64,000 bases of DNA from Parasphingopyxis lamellibrachiae (lineage in GTDB: Bacteria; Pseudomonadota; Alphaproteobacteria; Sphingomonadales; Sphingomonadaceae), in contig NZ_QRDP01000004.1 of the NCBI RefSeq assembly GCF_003385775.1, forward strand, positions 744,001-808,000, read 5' to 3'. This document shows, piece by piece, positions 32,001 through 40,496 of the stretch. The position numbers were made by a program, and so were the translations under genes. The notes beneath the pieces are model-generated. The model was not told the DNA's origin and ran no database searches. It worked only from the letters and a program-made list of their open reading frames with translations. The first letter of the stretch is position 1. Each line of letters starts with the position of its first letter.

Positions 32001-34774
32001 ATGATCTGATCGATATCGGTGCCAGTACCGACATTTTTGGAAACGATGCCGTAGCGGGCGGCGATATCGATCTCACAGCCGGTGGATCGGTCGACCTCGC
32101 TTCGCTGGATGCTGGAGGCACGCTCACCGCAGATGCCGGCGGCAGCATTTCGCTGACGGATGGTAGCGCGGGGAGCGATATCCAGTTTTCCGCAAGTGAC
32201 ATCGGCGCTGACGCGCTTTCCGCAGGCAACATGATCGACCTGCAAAGCGGTGGCGGTGTGAGCCTGGGCGCTGCGGACGCGGGATCGGATATCCTGATCG
32301 ATGCGGGCGCCAGCGTGACGGCAGGCGCGATCGACGCGGCCGGCGATGTGAACATCGTGGCCGGCGGCGCGGTGAGCGTTACATCGCTTGACGGTGCCTT
32401 TGTCGATCTCGACTCCGGTGCGGTGCTCACCGTCGAAGCCGTGAACGCCTTGCGGCTCGATGCAACGGCCAGCGTCCTCGATTTCGGCACCATCGCACTC
32501 GCTTCCAATGGCTTGGCGACAAGCGGTTCGGCCGATCTGACGGCAACAGCCGGGGCAATTGTCATCGATACTCTGGATGCAGCCCGAAATGTCGCGCTCA
32601 GCGCAACCGGAGATATCGGTTTCACTACCCTGTCGGCGGGTGGGACCGTAACGGCCGATTCCGGCGGCAGTCTGAGATTCACGACCGTGAGCGGTGAAGC
32701 TATCGACCTTACCGCAAGCGTCATGATTGCGGGAACCACGGCGATCACCCCGACGGATACCGGGATCGCCAACGATATCGCGATGGATGCTGGCGGCATT
32801 ATTGATATCAGCACCGTTTCGGCCAATGGCGACGTAGTCCTCAACGCGGACGGAACGGTTTCGATCGATACGCTCTCCGGCCAGTTCCTAGCGGTTACGT
32901 CTGACCAGGCGATCAATCTGGGCTCGATTGCCGGGGTGTCGCTCAATGCCAATGGGTCGTCAGTCGATTTCGGCGACGCAGTCATCACGAACAGCGCGCG
33001 CGCAGGCAGCGGGACTGTGGATCTGGTTGCCGCTTCGGGAAATATCAATTTTACGCAGATCGATGCAGCCGGCGACATCGGCATGAATGCCGCGGGGGCG
33101 ATTATCGGTGCCACGATCGTTGGCGGCGGCGACATGCTGCTCGCCGGCGCCGACGGCATCAACCTCCAGCTTTTGCACTCGGACGGCCAAGTGGAATTGC
33201 GTTCGACAAACGGCGCTGTCGTCGTGAGTTCCGACATCCGCGTCGCTGGCACATTGACCGCCAGCGGCGGAGCGATCTTGCTGAATGCGCTGGGCGAACT
33301 GGCGGTAACCGATGCGCGCGCGACGAATGGCGATATCGACATCATCACCGGAGGCGACCTGAAAGTCGATCAGGCCCTGTCGACCGGGAACATCGCCCTT
33401 ACAAGCACTGGAGGATTTGTTGCAGCAGGCAATCTGCGGGCCGGGCAGGCAAGCGTCAGCCCGGCAAGCGCAAACGCTGGCGGAAACCAGACACCGTTTG
33501 GAAGCGTCGTCGGCTCGCCTGGTGCCGGCGATATCACGATCACCGCCGCGACCGACGCCATCATTACCAGTGATGTCGTTGCCGCCAACGGCCTGTTTAT
33601 TTCGGCAGGCGGATTGATCGACATCCAAGCCCTCGCCACAGGGGTTTTCGTCGAAACGTCCAGCGCCGATCTCGATATCGGAACCTCAGGCCAGCTCGGA
33701 ACGTCGAACCTCACGCAGGATATACTGATTGTCAGCGCCGGCGCGAACGCGATGATATTGGGCGGTCCGGCAGTTACTGGCGCCTTCAACATCGATGCTT
33801 CGGAATTCGAACGTATTCATTCAGGCGGGGACCTGACCATCTTTGCCGCTGCCATCAACAGTGGCGGGCCATCACTGATCGTGGAAGATTTGACTGCACA
33901 GGTCGCGACCGGCGCAGGCGGAACGCAGGACGGCAATATCGGGACAGCAGGCACACTCAGCATTTCCACGGAAGGCGATATCCGCGTTAACGGTGCGCTC
34001 GCTCTCACCGGAGCCACGACGAACACCATACTCGAAATGATGGCCGATCAGGAAATCCGGGTTAACGCCAATGGCGGAAATATCGCCGTTACCGATGCCA
34101 ATGGCGGGCTTGCCGGCCAGCTCAATCTTTCGGCCCAAACCATTCTCGCGGCAACCGATGCCGCTGCCGACGATATCGCCGGTGCGTCGGTTGCCGACGC
34201 GGATATCCGCCTTGCCAACAGCGACGGTATCGACCGGGATGACGGCTTCTTCCAGGCAGGCGGCATTACTTTCACCGCAGATAGCGGCGTCTTTATCCAG
34301 AATAGCGTGGCAGGAACCGATTTTGATGATCGCCGCGGGTTCGTTGTTGGAGATGGCGGCATCACCATTGCCAGCGCTTCAACTGGAAACATGATCGACA
34401 TCGCCGTCAACGGCATTCAACGGCAAAGCAATGGCACAATCGTGACCGGCATTGCCATGATCGCACAAACCACCCTCAGCACGGGCTTCTCGTCCGCCTC
34501 GACGATAAATGGCTGCCTGATTGCGGCACCGACCACGTGCGGAGCGCCACCTCCTCCGCCGGATACGCCCGAGCTTCTCGACGATCCCGTGCAGGATCTT
34601 GTCGAGGAAGAGATCGAGGAAAAACCGGAAGTGCAGCAGCCAACGACGCCGCTGATCGAAACGGTTGAGATCAACCCCAATCGCGAAGGCCCGCTGATCG
34701 ACGATCCGGTGACGGGATCCGGCAATGACGATCTCTGGATCCGAGGTCCTGTCAGCGCCGGGAATGACGATTAG
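26006..34774 (+). CDS. TpsA filamentous-haemagglutinin-like giant exoprotein
   Basis: About 2922 residues from ATG 26006, which has GAGGA 8 bases upstream; in-frame ATGs at 25958 and 25970 overlap tpsB. A long signal peptide ends near PAHAQ. The haemagglutination-activity (TPS) domain follows: AAEDLVTVTSSEAIIDW, then GGNIWFYSAGGIVIGG and SFDVGSLVLTT. The body is a beta-helix of short Gly/Asn/Asp repeats with a Gly-rich block near residues 930-1440 and later stretches like AGGDIDLTAGGSVDLASLD. The C-terminus is Pro/Glu-rich and ends SAGNDD. Expected to be secreted as a surface fibre or adhesin by the upstream TpsB. No toxin domain is seen at the C-terminus, so a contact-inhibition CdiA role is not supported. 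Confidence 0.9.
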   Translation: MIDTGSTAQRSKRSAKAMFRGGCAIAALIGSIGAMAPAHAQIDGRPGGMIVENIPHAPPATMIVENIPHVRAPGFAPVNTPFATTMTPGESVLATARYDNTQISFTPGAAEDLVTVTSSEAIIDWTTSTLGSVGSEVTFLGDGSNLRFSSDGSSFTVLNRISTGAIDSPVRFDGTVTSQISGVTGGNIWFYSAGGIVIGGTGSFDVGSLVLTTDNIDTSGGLLGTDGEIRFRGTADSSAAVVIESGALIDALNEDSYVALVAPRVVQGGDVTVNGSTAYVAAEQADLTINEGLFDIVVTMGTTDANGVVHTGTTTGPAEVPTPAGVGGTPPAVPDPHAIYLMAVAKNDAVTMLVSGNLGYTAAVGATQEDGEIILSGGYNVFSGGSSDAPAVVFAGDPVNGNAVNIEFGSADLTLTNDMTGQTTGTIDLTFSGATFEAQQGLTLRSDEAIGLTLANGGLSVGGNLVLDVSATGATDLTPGSDGEDANGGTISLDIDNGGVLSAGNISLLANATAGLGTNSAGTATGGAIDISLSGTGAITTGIMLATAIAIDATDSSNLQPTIGGDSIGGTITLNASGGILTAAQLALDTSATAASSGSSSQTSNDATAGTISANFTGGTHAIDFLTLQTRAQAATSFDATGNAQDGLAAGGSASLLVDGATLTIANSLRVDAQTNGQTSLATAGSTSLTVRNSATLDIGDSLDISTSASGGNLGVENQAGTIDILADGASLTFDDLSLDAFSQLGDFGGSNPADAAAGGSIAITSTGGGQIVGDGFATINVNANATTASDGATGRGGSIVFDANGGTIQIGGSSFVDASGVGNSNSDPADLANRGLGTGGTITYRVRNAGTMSFANVFANSDGSVQFDVEGGGAEPVGEGGLGFGGQVIFDLIDGTFTANTFNIGANGSGGPGGGDVIAVPALATPAPFELDYSARPAGFGPVGVTPFALPVDPAANGGNGTGGTVTFNLNGGTATVANLTVSANGFGGAGGTGDGDLGIGAGNGGNGIGGAATFNAINGSLTITGTLTVASNGTGGNGGFGDGADAGSGGNGLGGTATFDLDGSATIDSSIVLVATDGFGGDGGSAGQSFGGLDGGPGGDGGSGTGGDATFNNTAGTISFGTLTAQSIGTGGSGGDNFGISVGDAVDDGGAGGDGIGGNANINLNQDDLTGPSYTVEANGVGGVGGSGLDAGDGGNAFGGTAALNINNAQVQLDDPTVRAIATGGNGSFSDGIGGDGGDGGSATGGVARIEVSGANGSIPITFIILESDGTGGSGGDGGATAFGSGGTAGNGGSGGDATGGSSELVARTGGTMTIVNAGFVVSSTGTGGAGGTGGNIDMIGGGVAGDGGDGGNGTGGSPTLLAQGGTIAASDISLTGAGTGGDGGAGGTDLVVQIGADGNGGDGIGGNPVIEVQEGSPGIITLGATSMLANGTGGTGTLGGSSFGGRIDIIDTSTDPAGLITMDSLTASALTSSSGATSGFFMSANSGPISVAGDVTINVGGNAEFAFDGTGQMTAGGNMSVTSGASILVSHTNNGVPTDSLDIVGTFTASAQADFNAMAGSRIASGDVTDIRAEGDASAADLTAFGRIDLSAGQNATLGNGAVTGGSLAVVRIDAGSDDDPTNPLYDPQYNAAITGTVSSTGNVRVFAGGNAIFRNGSTTSADNRVDVQTGDDIIVESGATVSAGLNPGTAPDPSDPFNDQAIVNLNAGGLSPSLLSPILTPISSIIVAGTLEATNTAVVLNADAIDGLGGAINASSISADVNNAPPNGVAQSDDTGLLSANCLEGNICLGTLGADNRVEIGQSGVPISATIEGGSVGADTILITTRRDLVIGTDGIVSTFDGPSGILFESTEGNVELRSVVISSDPLQISAANGSLLGTGILRSSNDIGITVAGDIVAAGIFAGRELTTVANIGGGLEGTYSVPGSIDVGTFSQGVGDANIDAGGNIAFGQVDVSAGNDIILLAPSGNVFLGATSGAANISIFGVNVEIGSIDADDLIDIGASTDIFGNDAVAGGDIDLTAGGSVDLASLDAGGTLTADAGGSISLTDGSAGSDIQFSASDIGADALSAGNMIDLQSGGGVSLGAADAGSDILIDAGASVTAGAIDAAGDVNIVAGGAVSVTSLDGAFVDLDSGAVLTVEAVNALRLDATASVLDFGTIALASNGLATSGSADLTATAGAIVIDTLDAARNVALSATGDIGFTTLSAGGTVTADSGGSLRFTTVSGEAIDLTASVMIAGTTAITPTDTGIANDIAMDAGGIIDISTVSANGDVVLNADGTVSIDTLSGQFLAVTSDQAINLGSIAGVSLNANGSSVDFGDAVITNSARAGSGTVDLVAASGNINFTQIDAAGDIGMNAAGAIIGATIVGGGDMLLAGADGINLQLLHSDGQVELRSTNGAVVVSSDIRVAGTLTASGGAILLNALGELAVTDARATNGDIDIITGGDLKVDQALSTGNIALTSTGGFVAAGNLRAGQASVSPASANAGGNQTPFGSVVGSPGAGDITITAATDAIITSDVVAANGLFISAGGLIDIQALATGVFVETSSADLDIGTSGQLGTSNLTQDILIVSAGANAMILGGPAVTGAFNIDASEFERIHSGGDLTIFAAAINSGGPSLIVEDLTAQVATGAGGTQDGNIGTAGTLSISTEGDIRVNGALALTGATTNTILEMMADQEIRVNANGGNIAVTDANGGLAGQLNLSAQTILAATDAAADDIAGASVADADIRLANSDGIDRDDGFFQAGGITFTADSGVFIQNSVAGTDFDDRRGFVVGDGGITIASASTGNMIDIAVNGIQRQSNGTIVTGIAMIAQTTLSTGFSSASTINGCLIAAPTTCGAPPPPPDTPELLDDPVQDLVEEEIEEKPEVQQPTTPLIETVEINPNREGPLIDDPVTGSGNDDLWIRGPVSAGNDD
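26150..26213 (+). repeat. Tandem 39-bp repeat encoding MIVENIPH twice
   Basis: Two nearly identical 25-base units start 39 bases apart (26150 and 26189), differing at one third-codon position. Each encodes MIVENIPH, separated by APPAT, immediately after the signal peptide of the giant exoprotein. It could be a recent duplication or a processing or recognition element near the mature N-terminus. Confidence 0.8.
28860..30330 (+). repeat. Gly/Asn-rich repetitive block inside the giant exoprotein
   Basis: Roughly 1.5 kb of degenerate GGCGGCAAYGGC-like DNA encoding units such as GGNGTGGTVTFNLNGG, GGNGIGGAATFNAING and GGDGGSGTGGDATF, each followed by a short hydrophobic strand. Period is about 35-50 residues. 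It resembles PGRS-type glycine repeats and the turns of a parallel beta-helix. Copies are diverged, so this is a protein-level repeat, not a recent DNA duplication. Confidence 0.75.
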
Positions 34775-34809
34775 GGTCAGGATAAGTGACGGCCATGCGT
34801 GAAACATTT

Positions 34810-34828
34810 GACCTCGCCGCGCGAGGTC
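34810..34828 (+). other. Inverted repeat between tpsA and cysS
   Basis: A perfect 7-bp stem GACCTCG/CGAGGTC with a 5-base loop lies 36 bases after the tpsA stop and ends 16 bases before the cysS start codon. There is no T-run, so an intrinsic terminator is doubtful; it may be a weak terminator or a structure affecting cysS translation. Confidence 0.35.
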
Positions 34829-34844
34829 GGCATCGCTGCCATCC

Positions 34845-36293
34845 ATGACCGAGAGCCACTCCGCCCCGCTCACCCTGTTCAACAGCCTGACACGCCAGGC
34901 CGAACCTTTTGTGCCCGTCCATCCGGGCGAAGCGCGCGTCTATACCTGCGGGCCGACCGTCTACAACTTCCAGCATATCGGAAATATGCGCGCCTATATT
35001 TTCGCCGATACGCTGGGTCGCGTGCTTTCGTGGAAGGGTTACAAGCTCACCCATATCATCAACATCACCGATGTCGGCCACCTGACATCCGATGCCGATG
35101 CCGGCGACGACAAGATGGAAAAGGCGGCGAGCGCGGCGGGCAAATCGGCCTGGGACATCGCCAAATTCTACACCGATGCCTATTGGCGCGACATCGAGCG
35201 GCTCAACATCCGCCAGCCCGCCAAATGGTCGATCGCCACCGAACATGTCGAAGCGATGATCGATTTCGCGAAAAGCATCGCGGACAAACATTGTTACGAG
35301 CTCGAGAGCGGCCTCTATTTCGATACATCGACCGTGCCCGGTTATGGCAGTCTGGCGCGCGCAAACACGGACGATGGCGAAAGCCGGATCGATCCGGTCG
35401 AAGGCAAGCGGCACGCCACGGATTTCGCCATATGGCGGAAAACGCCTGCGGGCGAAACACGGCAGATGGAATGGGATTCGCCCTGGGGAAAGGGAGCGCC
35501 GGGCTGGCATCTGGAATGCTCCGTCATGAGCAAGATGTATCTCGGCGAGACATTCGACATCCATACCGGCGGGATCGATCACCGCGAGATCCATCATCCG
35601 AACGAAATAGCGCAAAACCAGGCGCACAGCTGCTCGGCCGATACCGGCGCGAACATCTGGATGCACAATAATTTCCTGGTGGATCGCGGCGGCAAGATGT
35701 CGAAATCCGCAGGCGAGTTTCTGACTCTGCAATGGCTGGTCGACAGGGGCGTCCATCCCCTCGCCTATCGCCTGATGTGCCTGCAGGCCCATTATCGCAG
35801 CGAGCTGGAATTCACGTTCGACAATCTGCTGGCCGCGCTCACGCGGATCAAACGGATGGTCATGGCGGTCGAACAGTTGAAGGCTCAAACCGAACCGGCC
35901 GACCGGTGCACGCATCCGCGACTGCGCGAAAGGCTCGATGCGTTCGATGCGGCGGTATCCGACGATCTGAACACGCCGAAGGCGCTGACCCATCTCGATG
36001 AAATTCTGGCGCACAAGAAGATCGACCGGGGCGAGAAACTGGCTGCGGTCAGCGAGGCCGACGCGGTTCTCGGGCTCAACCTGTTAACGCTTAACCGCAC
36101 CGACCTTCGTATCCGTCCGACAGATGCCGAAATCGACGAAACAGAAATCGAGCGTCAGCTCGATCTGCGCCGGGATGCCAAAGCCAGCAAGAATTTCCCT
36201 GCCGCCGATGCCATCCGCGACGATCTCGCCGCACGGGGCGTCGAGATCATGGATGGCGATCCGCTGCGCTGGGACTGGAGGATTACCGCATGA
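34845..36293 (+). CDS. cysS: Cysteinyl-tRNA synthetase
   Basis: Charges tRNA-Cys with cysteine. Class I synthetase signatures are clear: HIGH-type HIGN in FQHIGNMRAY, KMSKS in GGKMSKSAGEF, and zinc ligands in YTCGPTVYN, LECSVMS and GGIDHREIHHPNE. 482 residues, the standard length. The stop overlaps the next gene's start by ATGA, coupling it to a 2-hydroxyacid dehydrogenase. No T-box or other leader element was recognised upstream apart from the short inverted repeat. Confidence 0.97.
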   Translation: MTESHSAPLTLFNSLTRQAEPFVPVHPGEARVYTCGPTVYNFQHIGNMRAYIFADTLGRVLSWKGYKLTHIINITDVGHLTSDADAGDDKMEKAASAAGKSAWDIAKFYTDAYWRDIERLNIRQPAKWSIATEHVEAMIDFAKSIADKHCYELESGLYFDTSTVPGYGSLARANTDDGESRIDPVEGKRHATDFAIWRKTPAGETRQMEWDSPWGKGAPGWHLECSVMSKMYLGETFDIHTGGIDHREIHHPNEIAQNQAHSCSADTGANIWMHNNFLVDRGGKMSKSAGEFLTLQWLVDRGVHPLAYRLMCLQAHYRSELEFTFDNLLAALTRIKRMVMAVEQLKAQTEPADRCTHPRLRERLDAFDAAVSDDLNTPKALTHLDEILAHKKIDRGEKLAAVSEADAVLGLNLLTLNRTDLRIRPTDAEIDETEIERQLDLRRDAKASKNFPAADAIRDDLAARGVEIMDGDPLRWDWRITA

Positions 36294-37240
36294 CCGCTTT
36301 GTTGAAAGCCGCCCTGCCCGGGCTCGTCCGGCCGATGGTGGAACCGCATATCGAGGGGCTCGACGTGACATGGTTCATGTCGACAGAAGAGGCGGAGCAG
36401 GCCGCCAAGACGGCCGAAATCGGCTGGTTCGATATGTACGACAAGCTCCGGATGCGCGCGATTATCGAGAGCGCTGAAAATCTCAAATGGCTGAACACCA
36501 TTTATGCAGGGCTCGATCATTTCCCGCTCGAAACCCTGCGCAGCCGCGGGACGACGCTCACCAACGGGGCAGGCATCAATGCCATTCCGATTGCCGAGTT
36601 CGTTGTCATGGGCATGCTCGCCGCAGCCAAGCGGCTGGACACTATCCTGGAAGCGCAAGCCGACAAGACGACGCTCAACGGACCGCCCGGAACGGTCGAA
36701 CTGTTCGAAGGCAAGGCGCTGATTATCGGCTATGGCGCCATCGGACAGCAAATCGCGAAAACGCTATCCGGCTTTAACATGGATGTCACGGCCGTGCGCC
36801 GGACGCCGGACAGCGATCCGGTAATCATCGGCGCCGACGAATGGCGCGCCAGGCTGGCCGAGTTCGACTGGGTGATCCTTGCCGCGCCCGCTACCGACGA
36901 AACCCGGCACATGATTGGCGCGGAAGAGCTGGCGGCGATGAAAAATTCCGCCTGGCTGATCAATGTCGCGCGCGGCACGCTGGTCGATCAAATCGCGCTC
37001 GCCAGCGCCCTGACAAGCAAGACCATTGGCGGTGCCATTCTCGACACCGTAGAGCCCGAGCCCCTGCCCGCCGACGACGCGCTCTGGGATACACCCAACA
37101 CATTTCTCACCATGCATCTTTCCGGCAATGCGACGAGCCGCATGTTCGAGCGGGCCGCCAAGCGCTTCGTCGAAAATTTTGCCTTGTATCGCAACGGTGA
37201 AACCATGGTCGCAGAGGCAAATCTCGATTTGGGTTATTGA
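36290..37240 (+). CDS. D-2-hydroxyacid dehydrogenase (NAD(P)-dependent)
   Basis: 316 residues. The nucleotide-binding loop GYGAIGQQIAKTL lies mid-protein. The catalytic Arg/Glu/His set of the family is visible in NVARGTLVDQ, LDTVEPEPL and TMHLSGNATS. Probably reduces a 2-oxoacid such as glyoxylate or hydroxypyruvate; the exact substrate is unknown. Overlaps cysS by ATGA and is followed 77 bases later by an acetolactate-synthase-type gene. Confidence 0.88.
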   Translation: MTALLKAALPGLVRPMVEPHIEGLDVTWFMSTEEAEQAAKTAEIGWFDMYDKLRMRAIIESAENLKWLNTIYAGLDHFPLETLRSRGTTLTNGAGINAIPIAEFVVMGMLAAAKRLDTILEAQADKTTLNGPPGTVELFEGKALIIGYGAIGQQIAKTLSGFNMDVTAVRRTPDSDPVIIGADEWRARLAEFDWVILAAPATDETRHMIGAEELAAMKNSAWLINVARGTLVDQIALASALTSKTIGGAILDTVEPEPLPADDALWDTPNTFLTMHLSGNATSRMFERAAKRFVENFALYRNGETMVAEANLDLGY

Positions 37241-37317
37241 CGGGTGACGCATGGGAAATGCGCGTGTAACGTCTCGACGGGTCAGCCGAACATAGTGTGC
37301 AACAGGGGGTAATCACG

Positions 37318-38967
<1,650 letters not shown>

Positions 38968-38991
38968 AGGCAAATTCATGCTGTTCAGCGC

Positions 38992-39020
38992 TTGCCAGCA
39001 CGGGCTGGAACGAACATAAG
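38992..39020 (+). promoter_or_regulatory. Candidate sigma-70-type promoter of the plus-strand cytochrome operon
   Basis: TTGCCA at 38992-38997 and CATAAG at 39015-39020, separated by 17 bases, match the -35 and -10 consensus in 5/6 and 4/6 positions. It lies after the ThDP-enzyme stop and ~80 bases before the pentaheme cytochrome start. Confidence 0.45.
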
Positions 39021-39051
39021 TTTTCCTGGACGGGGGTCGCAAATTTCGATC

Positions 39052-39067
39052 GGAAGCTTCGGCTTCC
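39052..39067 (+). other. UUCG-tetraloop hairpin in the leader of the cytochrome operon
   Basis: Perfect 6-bp stem GGAAGC/GCTTCC closed by TTCG, 34 bases before the first cytochrome start. No clear T-run follows. It may stabilise the 5' end of the mRNA or act as a weak terminator of the upstream gene. Confidence 0.45.
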
Positions 39068-39101
39068 AAGCTTTGCTGAGCACCATGCCAAGGGGAGGCA
39101 T

Positions 39102-40496
39102 ATGGCGCGGAAAACGAACTGGGCGATCGGACTGGCGGCACTCGCTGCGGCCATCGGCTTTTCCGTAGGGATCGGCCAGTCCAACGACGCGTCTGCTACG
39201 GCCGCTCAAATCAGCGCAAACACGCATGTCGGCGTCGCAAGTTGCGGCGGCACGACCTGTCACGGTCGGCAAGAGGCCGATGGCGCCGTTGTCCGGCAAG
39301 ACGAACTGATGCGGTGGCAGGAACCATCCAGCGCAACCGGCTCGCATAGCCGGGCCTATGCCATACTCACCAATCCACGCTCGCAGCGTATCGCCAATGA
39401 GCTTGGTATAGGCAATCCGACCAGCGCGACCATGTGCCTGGGCTGTCACAGCGATTATGTGCCCGCAGCACGGCGCGGGCCGCGCTTCCAGCTTTCAGAC
39501 GGAGTAAGCTGCGAATCCTGCCATGGCGGCGCTGGCGGCGGCGATGCCGGTTGGCTCGCCAGCCACTATGCCGTCGGCAATACGCACAGCGCCAATGTCG
39601 CGCGCGGCCTCTATCCGCTCGACAATGCGCGGGCGCGGGCCTCGCTCTGCCTGAACTGCCATTTCGGCAGCACTGGCGAAGGCCAGTTCGTCAATCACCG
39701 GATCATGGCCGCCGGCCATCCGCGCCTTGTCTTCGAGCTCGATCTCTTCTCGACGCTGCAGCAGCACCATGACGAGGACGGTGACTATGCCCGCCGCAAG
39801 GGCCGGACCAACCATGTGCAGATGTGGGCGGTAGGCCAGGCGACGGCGCTCGAACGATCGCTGACCCTGTTCCAGAACCAGCGCCTGGGCACGGAAGGCA
39901 TATTCCCCGAATTCGTCTTTTTCGACTGCCACACCTGCCATCGCCGAATCTATGACGATCCCAATGCCCGTCCTACCGGCGTTGCCAATCCGGCGCGACC
40001 GATCCCCAACGGATTTCCCGCCTATCAGGACGAAAACATGATCATGCTATCGGCTGCGGCGCGCGTAGTCGCACCGGGCGCTGCAGATCGCTTCGACCGA
40101 GACAGCCGCGCTTTCCATGGCGCGCTCGCCGAAGGACGCAGCGCAGGGATGGCGGCCGCTGCCAGGCTGAGAGATAGCGCCCGGCAACTTGCCAACGCCT
40201 TCGCCTCCGCCAGTTTCACCCGGCAACAGAATTTCGCGATCATCAACGCCGTGTCGTCCGAAGCGATCCGGTCGCGCTACACCGATTATGAGGGCAGCGT
40301 ACAGGCAGTGATGGCCACCGATACGCTGCTCAACGCGATGGTGAGCCAGGGCACTATCGATGAAAGCCAGGTCGGCGGCATCCGCGCGGATATCAACGCC
40401 GCCTATGCTGCGGTGCGCGAACCCAATGCGTATCGCCCGCTGGAATTCAGGCAGGCTCTGGGAAGGGCCTCTGCGGCAATCGGACGGTTGCGGTGA
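39102..40496 (+). CDS. Pentaheme cytochrome c (cytochrome c-554-like)
   Basis: 464 residues. A signal peptide or anchor occupies the first ~33 residues (TNWAIGLAALAAAIGFSVG). Five haem c attachment sites: an unusual CX4CH at residue 48 (CGGTTCH) and CXXCH at 112, 137, 183 and 276 (CLGCH, CESCH, CLNCH, CHTCH). The GVASCGGTTCHG start is typical of cytochrome c-554/NrfB-like multihaem electron carriers, suggesting a periplasmic shuttle. AAGGGGAGG lies upstream of the ATG. First gene of a four-gene operon; the next gene starts inside its stop (GTGA). Electron donor and acceptor are inferred from neighbours only. Confidence 0.9.
   Translation: MARKTNWAIGLAALAAAIGFSVGIGQSNDASATAAQISANTHVGVASCGGTTCHGRQEADGAVVRQDELMRWQEPSSATGSHSRAYAILTNPRSQRIANELGIGNPTSATMCLGCHSDYVPAARRGPRFQLSDGVSCESCHGGAGGGDAGWLASHYAVGNTHSANVARGLYPLDNARARASLCLNCHFGSTGEGQFVNHRIMAAGHPRLVFELDLFSTLQQHHDEDGDYARRKGRTNHVQMWAVGQATALERSLTLFQNQRLGTEGIFPEFVFFDCHTCHRRIYDDPNARPTGVANPARPIPNGFPAYQDENMIMLSAAARVVAPGAADRFDRDSRAFHGALAEGRSAGMAAAARLRDSARQLANAFASASFTRQQNFAIINAVSSEAIRSRYTDYEGSVQAVMATDTLLNAMVSQGTIDESQVGGIRADINAAYAAVREPNAYRPLEFRQALGRASAAIGRLR

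Noticed and set aside
26672-33348. Several minus-strand frames of 350-520 codons
   Set aside because: Shadows of the repetitive GC-rich exoprotein gene; Pro/Ala/Ser-rich strings produced by complement of Gly-rich codons.
25958-34774. Contact-dependent inhibition (CdiA) reading of the giant exoprotein
   Set aside because: No C-terminal toxin domain and no small immunity gene; the next gene is cysS.
34810-34828. Intrinsic terminator after tpsA
   Set aside because: Stem is good but no T-run follows; reported only as an inverted repeat.
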